Origin: Acidipropionibacterium virtanenii
GTDB taxonomy: Bacteria > Actinomycetota > Actinomycetes > Propionibacteriales > Propionibacteriaceae
NCBI RefSeq assembly: GCF_003325455.1
Contig: NZ_CP025198.1
Coordinates: 2,666,001 to 2,730,000, forward strand
Reading direction: 5' to 3'
Length of the DNA: 64,000 nt
The notes beneath the pieces are model-generated. The model ran no database searches, was not told the DNA's origin, and was given only the letters and a program-made list of their open reading frames with translations. Below, one piece after another: positions 54,341 to 62,554 of the stretch. Each line of letters opens with the position of its first letter. Within the stretch, counting starts at the first letter, position 1. The position numbers and the translations under genes were made by a program.

Positions 54341-55000
54341 ATGCGATCGATTCCCGATCATCTCCCGCTGCGCCTCACGGGGCCGCGCGCCCTCGCGACG
54401 CTCGTGCTGTCGTGCGCCATTCTGCTCACCGGTTGTTCGGGCCCCGGCGGCTCCACAGGCGCCTCGGAGAATTCAGCCTCCCCCGTGCCCGAGGGATCGC
54501 CCGGCGCCACAGGATCCGCCACGCCACCGCCCCTGACCGCTCCGACAGGCAGCTGGACGCCTCCCGCGAAGGGTGCCACCGCCGGCCCGACCGCCCCGGC
54601 CGCGGTGCCCACCCGTTCTGCGGCGCTGCACAGCCCGGTGGCCCTCGACACCCGGGTCACGGTGAACCTGGTGGCCGTCAGCGCCACCACCGTCAAGGCC
54701 GTGACCCCAGGCGAGAACAGCGGTCCTGCTGTCAAGGTGACGGTCTCGGTCCAGAACCGGTCCACCGCGCCGATCGACGTCAACTCGGCCGTCGTCTCTC
54801 TGACCGCCGACAAGGGCGCCGCCGGCGTCGGTACCACGGCCGGGAATTCCCTGCCCCTCAAGGGCAGCGTCGCCCCCGGCGCCACCGCCAAGGGCACCTA
54901 CATCTTCATGCTGGCTCCCGCCAAGGGGCGCCAGGTCAGCGTCAGCGTCAACTACTCGGCGGGCGAGCCCGTCGCGGTCTTCACGGGAAGGACGGCATGA
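54341..55000 (+). CDS. lipoprotein with Ig-like domain
   Basis: 219 residues. Signal peptide with lipobox LLTGC (Cys about residue 31), a Ser/Pro/Gly-rich linker (about 33-95) and a beta-sandwich domain of about 110 residues (VKVTVSVQNRSTAPIDVNSAVVSL, SVAPGATAKGTYIFMLAP) like DUF4352/telomeric-type Ig folds. Its stop overlaps the start of the large secreted protein by four bases, so they are translated together and probably meet at the cell surface. Confidence 0.75.
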   Translation: MRSIPDHLPLRLTGPRALATLVLSCAILLTGCSGPGGSTGASENSASPVPEGSPGATGSATPPPLTAPTGSWTPPAKGATAGPTAPAAVPTRSAALHSPVALDTRVTVNLVAVSATTVKAVTPGENSGPAVKVTVSVQNRSTAPIDVNSAVVSLTADKGAAGVGTTAGNSLPLKGSVAPGATAKGTYIFMLAPAKGRQVSVSVNYSAGEPVAVFTGRTA

Positions 55001-58000
55001 GCATGCGGTCCCCAGCACGTCACATCCGCCGCATTCTGGCCTCCACCACAGCAGCCGCCGTGGGGCTGGCGATCGGCATCCTCGGCTCAACCGCCCCGGC
55101 CGCGCAGGCCGACACCGCGACATACCCCTCGCCGGTGCCGGTGCGCGCACGATCCACCGACCATGTGACCGCCGATCCGCTGCCCACGGTCCAGATCAAC
55201 GACGGATACGTGTGGGCCCAGACCACGATCGGCACCACCGTCTACGCGGTCGGCCAGTTCAAGAACGTCCGGCCCGCGGGCGCCGCGGTGGGCACCAACC
55301 TCACCGCACGCAGCAACATCCTCGCCTACGACATCACCACCGGTGATCTCATCACCGCCTTCGCGCCGACCGTGAACGGCGTCATCAAGGCGGTGGCCCC
55401 CTCCCCCGACGGCAAGCGCGTCTACATCGGCGGATCCTTCACCTCCGTCAACGGGCAGGCGCGTTCCAACTTCGCGGTGCTGGACGCCGCCACCGGCCAG
55501 CTCGTCTCAGGCCTGGCTCCGAGCGTCGGGGGCACCGGCGTCTACGCCATCACGGCCACCGCGGACGCCGTCTACGTCGGTGGCCTGTTCACCCAGGCCA
55601 ACGGCGTGGCCCGCAGGAACCTCTCGGCCTTTGACACGAGTACCGGCGCCCTTCGGTCCTGGGCCCCGACCACCGACCTCCAGGTCGACGCGATGGTGAT
55701 GGAGCCCAAGACCGGGCAGGTGGTGATCGGCGGGCGGTTCTACGCGGTCAACAGCAAGGTGCAGCGCGGCCTGGCCAATCTGAACCCGACCACGGGCGCC
55801 GTCAACACCGCATGGCAGGCACCCAGCACCGTCAAGAACGGCTGGAACTCCGGCACCTATGCCGGAGGGGCCGGTATCTTCGCGCTCACCACAGACGCCA
55901 ACGGCGTCTACGGCACAGGATGGGTGCATTCCAACGCCTCGGTCGGCAATCTCGAGGGCACCTTCGCAGCAGAGGCGGGCACCGGGAAGGTTCGCTGGGT
56001 CGCCGACTGCCATGGCGACCACTACGGCGTCTACTCCACCGGCTCAGTGGTCTACACCACCAACCACACCCATCAGTGCGAGACCGTCAGCATGTGGGGG
56101 TACACACCGACCAAGTACTACCGCTACGCCGAGTCCTACACCGCACAGGCCAAGGGCAAGCTGACCACCTCATCGGTCCTCGGCAGCATCTACAAGGACT
56201 GGGGCGGCACCCCCTCCCCCGCCGCCCATGACTGGTTCCCCGACTTCACCGTCGGCACCACCTCGGGTCTCGGACAGGCGGGTCTGACCGTCACCGGGGC
56301 GAACGGCTACGTCTCCATCGGCGGCGAGTTCGGCACCGTCAACAACCACCTGGTCCAGGGCCTGACCCGGTTCTCCACCAAGCCGTCCACCGGGGCCAAG
56401 CAGGGGCCACGGGTCCAGACCGCCGACTGGAAGCCCACCGCCACCGGCGGCAATGCGGGCACCGCACGGATCACCGTCCCGGCCAACTGGGACCGCGACG
56501 ATCTGGATCTCACCTACGCCCTCTACCGACAGGGCACCACGGCTCCGGTCGCCACGAAGGTGGCCTCCTCCACCTGGTGGAACCTGCCCTCAGTGTCGCT
56601 CACCGATCCCACGGCCGCCGCCGGGTCCAGCCACACCTACACGGTGAGGGCCACCGACCGCGACGGGAACTCCGTGACGAGCTCCCCGGTCACTGTGAGC
56701 GTCGCCTCGGGCACGACGTCGAAGTACGCCACGGAGGTCCTCAAGGACGACCCGTCGGTCTACTACCGCCTCGGCGGCTCCACCACCGACTGGGCCGGCT
56801 CCAACAACCCGTTCTACGGCGGTGGCGTCACCACCACCAGGCCCGGAGGCCCGGCCGAGCAGGGGTCGGCCGGCTCCACCTTCAACGGCAACACCAACGG
56901 CCGGGTCTCGACCAGCAGGACCACCCCGGCGACCGCGCCCATCTCCCAGGAGACCTGGTTCAGGACCACCGGCACCAGGGGCGGCGCTCTGCTGGGCTAC
57001 GGCTCCGCGCAGGCCGGAGCCTCCACCAACCATGACCGGCAGGTCTACATGACCAATAACGGGCGGATCGTCTACGGCGTCTACCCGGGGGCCGTCAAGA
57101 CCGTCACCAGCCCCCGCTCCTACAACGACGGGTCCTGGCACCATGTGGTGACCACGCTGGGCTCCGAGGGCATGCGGCTCTACATGGACGGCGCTCTGGT
57201 GGCCTCCAACGCGTCGGTGACCTCGGCGCAGTCCTACTCCGGCTACTGGCGGATCGGCGGGGACTCCTTGAGCGGCTCCTGGCCCAACAAGCCCACGGGC
57301 AGCTACTTCGTCGGATCCATGAGCGACGCCGCCTTCTACCCCAAGGCGCTCACCGCCCGGCAGATCTCCCAGCACTATCAGCTCGGCAAGGGGCTGACGC
57401 CTCCCAGCGCGGCCTTCACCACGACGAAGAACAACCTCACGGCATCGGTCGACGCCTCGACCTCCACAGCCCCGTCCGGGCGCACCATCTCCTCCTACAG
57501 CTGGGACTGGGGAGACGGCTCGAACGTCGGCTCCGGGAGGACCGCCGCTCACACCTATGACGAGGACGGCACATACCAGGTCAGCCTCACCATCACCGAC
57601 TCCTCGGGGATGACCAGCACCTCGACCAAGCCGGTGGTGGTCCAGTCCCAGAACGTCCTGCCCACTGCCTCCTTCACCAGCACGGTGAACGGCCTGACCG
57701 CCTCGGTGGACGGGACGGCGTCCGGTGACACCGACGGCTCGATCGCCGGCTACTCGTGGAACTGGGGGGACGGTACTGCCGCGGGCACCGGCAGGACGTC
57801 GGCGCACACCTACGCCAAGGCCGGCACCTACACCATCACCCTGACGACCACCGACGACCGCGGCGGCACCGCCACGAAGACCGGCACCGTCACCGTGACC
57901 CACGGCGCACCCACCGCTGCCTTCAACATGGTGGCCAACGGCCTCGGCATCAGCGTCGACGCCGGTGATTCCACCGCCGATGACGCCGCCGCCCTGAGCT

Positions 58001-59727
58001 ACGCCTGGGACTGGGGCGACGGCACGGCAGCCGGGTCCGGAAAGAACGCCACCCACACCTACGCCAAGGCCGGCAGCTACACCGTCAAGCTGACTGTGAC
58101 CGACAGCCTCGACCGGACCGCGACCGCCTCTCAGCGGGCCACCGTCAGCCAGGCGACCTACATCGCCTCCGACGACTTCTCCCGTGACGTCGCCTCGGGC
58201 TGGGGGGCCGCCGCCATCGGTGGCACCTGGTCGGCGATGTACGGCACCGCCTCCGTGGCGTCGGTCGACGGCTCCACCGGTAAGATCGCCCTTCCCGTGG
58301 GCCAGACCCGCAACATGGCGCTGCCGTCGGCCTCCGCACTGGACTCCGACTCGTCGGTCCGGTTCTCTCTGAGCGCGGCCCCCTCGCAGGGCAATTCCTA
58401 CGTCGGGATCGCCTCCCGCCAGTCCTCCAGCACCGCGTACCAGGTGCGTGCCTGGATGAGGAGCGACGGCAGCGTCTGGCTGGTCGCCGAGCAGTCCGGC
58501 GAGACGCTGAAGGCCCAGCAGGTCTCCGGCCTCACCTGGACGGCCGGTGAGAAGCTCAACCTTCGGACCAAGGTCACGGGCACCAGCCCGACGACCATCG
58601 AGGCCAGGATCTGGAAGCAGGGCTCCACCGAGCCGACGACCTGGCAGCTGTCGACCACCGATTCGACCGCGGCCCTGCAGAAGGCCGGCTACACCAGCCT
58701 GCACTTCGCCCGGGCCACGACAGCGACGGCAGCCTCGACGGCCTCCTTCGACGACTTCCGGGTCTCCAGCGCCACGACGTCGGCTCCGGACCCGGAACCG
58801 GAGCCGGTGAACCAGGCGCCGAGGGCGTCCTTCACCGCCTCCTCCGACAGCCTGACGGCCAGCGTCAACGCCTCCGCCTCGACCGATGACACCTCGATCT
58901 CCTCCTACGCGTGGGACTGGGGCGACGGCACGTCTGCCGGATCCGGCAGGACGGCGACCCACACCTACGCCAAGGCCGGCACCTACACCGTCAAACTCAC
59001 CGTCAGCGACGGCGACGGGCTCACCGGAACCGCCACGAAGTCCGTCACGGTCACTGCTCCCGCCACCGATCCCGGAACAGACACCGATCCTGAGACAGAC
59101 ACCGGCCTGGCCTCCGACAAGTTCGCTCGCACGACGGCCTCGGGCTGGGGAACCGCCGACAAGGGCGGTGCCTGGAGCACCATGTACGGCAGCTCGTCGG
59201 CCGCCAGCATCACCAACGGATACGGTCAGATCAGGCTGGACAAGGGGCAGATGAGGGCCCAGATGCTCAACGGGGTCTCAACCCGCGATGTCAGCCTCAG
59301 GACGACCTTCTCGGCGACCGAGGCCCCCACCACCGGCCAGGCCTACGTCGGGCTCACCGCCCGCCAGACCGCTGCAGGGGACAACTACCAGGCACGCGTC
59401 TGGCTGCGTCCCGACGGCACGGTGTGGCTGGTCACCCAGCACGGTGGTGACAACCTGAGCACCTACGCCGTGCCCGGTCTCACCTGGAAGGCCGGTGACT
59501 CCTTCACGCTGAAGGCGCAGGTGACCGGATCCGCCACGACGACCATCCGGGCCAAGATCTGGAAGGCCGACGGCACCGAACCCGCATCCTGGCAGGTCAC
59601 CTCGACCGACAGCACGGCGGCCCTCCAGGCCGCCGGTGCGGTCGGCGTCACGGCCAGCCGTGGCTCGACGGCCACGACGACCGGCGTGTTCAGGTTCACC
59701 GATTTCAGTGCCACGGAGGTCGATTGA
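54997..59727 (+). CDS. large secreted multidomain PKD-repeat protein
   Basis: 1576 residues from ATG 54997. Signal peptide to about residue 38; a kelch/beta-propeller-like region (about 60-460) with repeated VYIGGSFTSVNGQAR and VYVGGLFTQANGVAR units; a fibronectin-III-like segment (about 470-572); a LamG/concanavalin-like domain (about 575-798) with DDPSVYYRLGG and GSWHHVVTTL. Then PKD repeats 1-3 (about 804-1052; SYSWDWGDG), module A (about 1054-1260), PKD 4 (about 1271-1353) and module B (about 1371-1576), a copy of A. No LPXTG or membrane anchor is visible. Such proteins occur beside actinobacterial polysaccharide genes; binding to glycan is likely, enzymatic action is not shown. Confidence 0.82.
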   Translation: MSMRSPARHIRRILASTTAAAVGLAIGILGSTAPAAQADTATYPSPVPVRARSTDHVTADPLPTVQINDGYVWAQTTIGTTVYAVGQFKNVRPAGAAVGTNLTARSNILAYDITTGDLITAFAPTVNGVIKAVAPSPDGKRVYIGGSFTSVNGQARSNFAVLDAATGQLVSGLAPSVGGTGVYAITATADAVYVGGLFTQANGVARRNLSAFDTSTGALRSWAPTTDLQVDAMVMEPKTGQVVIGGRFYAVNSKVQRGLANLNPTTGAVNTAWQAPSTVKNGWNSGTYAGGAGIFALTTDANGVYGTGWVHSNASVGNLEGTFAAEAGTGKVRWVADCHGDHYGVYSTGSVVYTTNHTHQCETVSMWGYTPTKYYRYAESYTAQAKGKLTTSSVLGSIYKDWGGTPSPAAHDWFPDFTVGTTSGLGQAGLTVTGANGYVSIGGEFGTVNNHLVQGLTRFSTKPSTGAKQGPRVQTADWKPTATGGNAGTARITVPANWDRDDLDLTYALYRQGTTAPVATKVASSTWWNLPSVSLTDPTAAAGSSHTYTVRATDRDGNSVTSSPVTVSVASGTTSKYATEVLKDDPSVYYRLGGSTTDWAGSNNPFYGGGVTTTRPGGPAEQGSAGSTFNGNTNGRVSTSRTTPATAPISQETWFRTTGTRGGALLGYGSAQAGASTNHDRQVYMTNNGRIVYGVYPGAVKTVTSPRSYNDGSWHHVVTTLGSEGMRLYMDGALVASNASVTSAQSYSGYWRIGGDSLSGSWPNKPTGSYFVGSMSDAAFYPKALTARQISQHYQLGKGLTPPSAAFTTTKNNLTASVDASTSTAPSGRTISSYSWDWGDGSNVGSGRTAAHTYDEDGTYQVSLTITDSSGMTSTSTKPVVVQSQNVLPTASFTSTVNGLTASVDGTASGDTDGSIAGYSWNWGDGTAAGTGRTSAHTYAKAGTYTITLTTTDDRGGTATKTGTVTVTHGAPTAAFNMVANGLGISVDAGDSTADDAAALSYAWDWGDGTAAGSGKNATHTYAKAGSYTVKLTVTDSLDRTATASQRATVSQATYIASDDFSRDVASGWGAAAIGGTWSAMYGTASVASVDGSTGKIALPVGQTRNMALPSASALDSDSSVRFSLSAAPSQGNSYVGIASRQSSSTAYQVRAWMRSDGSVWLVAEQSGETLKAQQVSGLTWTAGEKLNLRTKVTGTSPTTIEARIWKQGSTEPTTWQLSTTDSTAALQKAGYTSLHFARATTATAASTASFDDFRVSSATTSAPDPEPEPVNQAPRASFTASSDSLTASVNASASTDDTSISSYAWDWGDGTSAGSGRTATHTYAKAGTYTVKLTVSDGDGLTGTATKSVTVTAPATDPGTDTDPETDTGLASDKFARTTASGWGTADKGGAWSTMYGSSSAASITNGYGQIRLDKGQMRAQMLNGVSTRDVSLRTTFSATEAPTTGQAYVGLTARQTAAGDNYQARVWLRPDGTVWLVTQHGGDNLSTYAVPGLTWKAGDSFTLKAQVTGSATTTIRAKIWKADGTEPASWQVTSTDSTAALQAAGAVGVTASRGSTATTTGVFRFTDFSATEVD

Positions 59728-61103
59728 GCACACTGGCGGCGATCGGCGCAGCGCTGGTCGGCCTGTCCTCACTGGTGGTCATCGTCCTCGTGCTGAGGGC
59801 GATGCCCCGGACCACCTTCGCCCTGTGGGCGGTCGTGATGTTCTTCGTGCCGGTGTGGGTCGGACTGGATGTGAGACACCTCTTCCTGGAGGCGATCACC
59901 GCCGCCACCCTGATCGCGATCGCCGCCCTCGGCGGGGACCTGAGACTGTCGATCGTGGACCTGTTCGTCGCCATCCTGGTGCTCCTGGCCGTCGTCCAGA
60001 CCGTGATCGGGGTCGTCGATCTCAGCTCTGCGGCGACCACCCTGCTGGAATGGATGCTGCCCTACATCTGGGGGCGACTCGTTCTCTCGCGGGTGTCGCC
60101 GGCATTCGTCACCGACATCATTGCGACCTGTGCGGTGATCGCAGCCGCACTGGCCCTCGTCGAGTTCGCCACGAAGACGAACATCTTCACCCTCGTCCCC
60201 TTCGACAACTCGCTGTACGAGGCATGGGGAACTCTTCAGGTCCGCAACGGCATTCTCCGCGCCGAGGGTGCCTGGGGTCACTCGATCGCCCTGGGAGCGG
60301 CTCTGGCCATGAGTTCCAGCTTCATCCTCGCGTCGCGATGGAGACCGGTCGTGCGAATCCTGGCGCTGGTCCTGATAGCAGGGGCCACCACCATGACCCT
60401 CAGCCGGATCGGGCTGCTGACACTGGTTCTCGTGGTGGTACTGACCATCGTGCTGCTTCCCGGGATCGGCCGCACCATACGCATCGTCGTCATCGCGGCG
60501 GGTGCTCTCGGCTCTGTCGTCATCGTGCCGATCATCGGCAAGGTACTGGCCGGCGCCGGCGATGAGGCCTCGGGCAGCGCCGACTATCGCAGCACGCTGT
60601 TCTCCCTGTTCCGCTACGTCAGACTGTTCGGATCGGCGCAGAGCTTCAAGGGCGCCACGGTCGGCGGCGACTACCTCGGCAGCTTCGCGAAATCGATCGA
60701 CAACACCGTCCTGCTCACCGGCCTGAGGCTCGGATGGTTCGCCCTGGCCATGTTCTGCCTCATCGTCGCCCTGGTGATCATCCCGGCCTTCTCCCCCCGC
60801 TGGGCCAACCCGGCCTCGATCGCGATCACCGCTACCGCCCCCAGCCTGTTCGCGGTGGCCCTGATCACCCAGTTCGGCATGTACTTCTGGTTCCTCACCG
60901 GGTTGGCCGTCGCATGGCAGGTCATGCGCGAGGATGGATCAGCATGGCAGGTCATGCGCGAGGACCACGACGCCCAAACCGCATCGGGGGCCGGCCGAGT
61001 GGGCCCTGTACACTTCGGCGAGGATGAGGCCGCCGCGCCCGTGCCGTCCTCGCCACCTCGTCGCGAATCACAGTTGCAAGGAGGCACCTCACATGACGCC
61101 TGA
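59724..61103 (+). CDS. Wzy/O-antigen-ligase-like polysaccharide polymerase
   Basis: 459 residues from TTG 59724, overlapping the previous stop by four bases. About ten to twelve membrane helices; a periplasmic-type loop with GILRAEGAWGHSIALGAALAM and a later loop with SGSADYRSTLFSLFR resemble the two Arg/His-containing loops of Wzy/WaaL proteins. The C-terminal 60 residues are hydrophilic and contain an in-frame 10-residue duplication. It would join repeat units outside the membrane. Pairing with Wzz and Wzx genes supports this. Confidence 0.78.
   Translation: MSTLAAIGAALVGLSSLVVIVLVLRAMPRTTFALWAVVMFFVPVWVGLDVRHLFLEAITAATLIAIAALGGDLRLSIVDLFVAILVLLAVVQTVIGVVDLSSAATTLLEWMLPYIWGRLVLSRVSPAFVTDIIATCAVIAAALALVEFATKTNIFTLVPFDNSLYEAWGTLQVRNGILRAEGAWGHSIALGAALAMSSSFILASRWRPVVRILALVLIAGATTMTLSRIGLLTLVLVVVLTIVLLPGIGRTIRIVVIAAGALGSVVIVPIIGKVLAGAGDEASGSADYRSTLFSLFRYVRLFGSAQSFKGATVGGDYLGSFAKSIDNTVLLTGLRLGWFALAMFCLIVALVIIPAFSPRWANPASIAITATAPSLFAVALITQFGMYFWFLTGLAVAWQVMREDGSAWQVMREDHDAQTASGAGRVGPVHFGEDEAAAPVPSSPPRRESQLQGGTSHDA
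60912..60964 (+). repeat. 30-bp period direct repeat in the polymerase gene
   Basis: A 23-base unit at 60912 recurs exactly at 60942. It encodes AWQVMREDGS followed by AWQVMREDHD. Confidence 0.9.
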
Positions 61104-62553
61104 ATCCTCGGGGTGGACTCTCTCACGGATCTGGGGAACGCTGAGGAAACTCTGGGGCGTCATTGCTGCGACGGTTCTGGCAGGGGCGCTGGTCACGTTC
61201 GCCGCCACCTCCGTGATGACACCGCATTACGAGTCGACGTCGACCCTGGCGTTCTCCGCCGGTAAGGGCTCGACCTCCCAGGAACTGGCTGACGGCAGCA
61301 CGTACATGCAGACTCAGATGCCGACCTATGCCCAGCTGGCGACATCCTCGGCGGTCCTGCAGCCCGTCATCGACGATCTCGGTCTCAAGATGAGCGTCAA
61401 TGACCTCAAGAAGTTGATGGTCGTGACGATCCCGCAGAACACCCTCGTTCTTCAAGTAGCGGTTTCCTGGACATCCGCTCAAGAGTCAGCGACCGTGGCC
61501 AACGCGGTGGCCCAGAGCCTCACCACGGTGGTCCGACAGGTCGCACCGAAACCGGCCTCGGGACAGCGTTCGGCCATCAACGTCACCTTGGTCGACAAGG
61601 CCGTCGCTCCCGCTCATCAGACGTCTCCGGACAAGGTGAAGGACTCCATTCTCGGTGCCCTCGGCGGGTTCATCATCGGTGTGCTCGCCGTTCTGGTGTG
61701 GACCCTTCTCGATACCCGGATTCCCACTCCCCAGGCGCTCAAGCAGCTCACCGGTGCATCTCTCCTCGGCTCGGTCTCACGGGTCCGGACGCCGTCAAGG
61801 CTGTGGGTCGCTGAGGATCCGAGTGGCCAGACCGCCGAGGAGTTCCGCCGCATCGCCTCGGCTCTGACCTACGCGACCTTCGACAAGCGGGCGCGCAGCA
61901 TCATCGTCACCTCGTCCGGACCGGGCGAGGGCAAGTCGGCGATCTCGGCGAATCTCGCACTGACGCTCGCGAGCCTGGGAAGCCGGGTTCTCCTGATTGA
62001 TGCCGACCTGCGGCGCCCGCGAGTAGCGGCGAGTTTCGGACTGGTGGATGTCGTCGGGCTGACCACGGTTCTCATGGACCGCACTCCCCTCCCCCAGGCG
62101 ATTCAGAAGCATCCCGGCAGCGATCTGGATGTACTGGCCTCGGGCGCGCTGCCGCCGAACCCGGCCGAGTTCCTCACCTCGGAGAGGATGCGTACCCTCC
62201 TGAAGGAGGCGGCGGAGCACTACGACTTCGTCCTCATCGACTCGCCGCCTGTGCTCAGCGTCGCCGACACCGCTCTTCTGGCCCCGCTCACCGACGGGAC
62301 GTTGGTCGTCGTGGATGCCAAGCACACCCGGCAAGGAGCTCTGACCGCTACGGTCACAGGACTCGAGGGCGCCGGTGGCCGCATCACCGGCATGGTCCTC
62401 AACCGCGCCAGGCTCACCCGCCGCGGGAATCGCCGGTACGGGGAGTATCTGTCGGAGAAACCCCGTAAGCCATGGCGCGGACCCGCCTCCATCGGTCACT
62501 CCCCGACATCCGCAGCTGCCGCTCCTGCCAAGTCCGCCCGTCGGGGGCAGTGA
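61093..62553 (+). CDS. polysaccharide co-polymerase fused to bacterial tyrosine kinase (Wzz/CpsD type)
   Basis: 486 residues from ATG 61093, overlapping the polymerase gene by 11 bases. Wzz domain with membrane helices near residues 20-40 (LWGVIAATVLAGALVTF) and 185-205 (LGALGGFIIGVLAVLVW). The kinase domain has Walker A SSGPGEGKSAISANLA, Walker A' VLLIDADLRRP and Walker B FVLIDSPPVLSVADT. It controls chain length and export. The C-terminus has only two nearby Tyr (NRRYGEYLSE), fewer than the usual Tyr cluster. Confidence 0.88.
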   Translation: MTPESSGWTLSRIWGTLRKLWGVIAATVLAGALVTFAATSVMTPHYESTSTLAFSAGKGSTSQELADGSTYMQTQMPTYAQLATSSAVLQPVIDDLGLKMSVNDLKKLMVVTIPQNTLVLQVAVSWTSAQESATVANAVAQSLTTVVRQVAPKPASGQRSAINVTLVDKAVAPAHQTSPDKVKDSILGALGGFIIGVLAVLVWTLLDTRIPTPQALKQLTGASLLGSVSRVRTPSRLWVAEDPSGQTAEEFRRIASALTYATFDKRARSIIVTSSGPGEGKSAISANLALTLASLGSRVLLIDADLRRPRVAASFGLVDVVGLTTVLMDRTPLPQAIQKHPGSDLDVLASGALPPNPAEFLTSERMRTLLKEAAEHYDFVLIDSPPVLSVADTALLAPLTDGTLVVVDAKHTRQGALTATVTGLEGAGGRITGMVLNRARLTRRGNRRYGEYLSEKPRKPWRGPASIGHSPTSAAAAPAKSARRGQ

Positions 62554-62554
62554 C

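Noticed and set aside
56590-58962. Minus-strand open frame of 790 codons
   Set aside because: Antisense to the PKD-repeat protein; its apparent repeats only mirror the repeats of the real gene.
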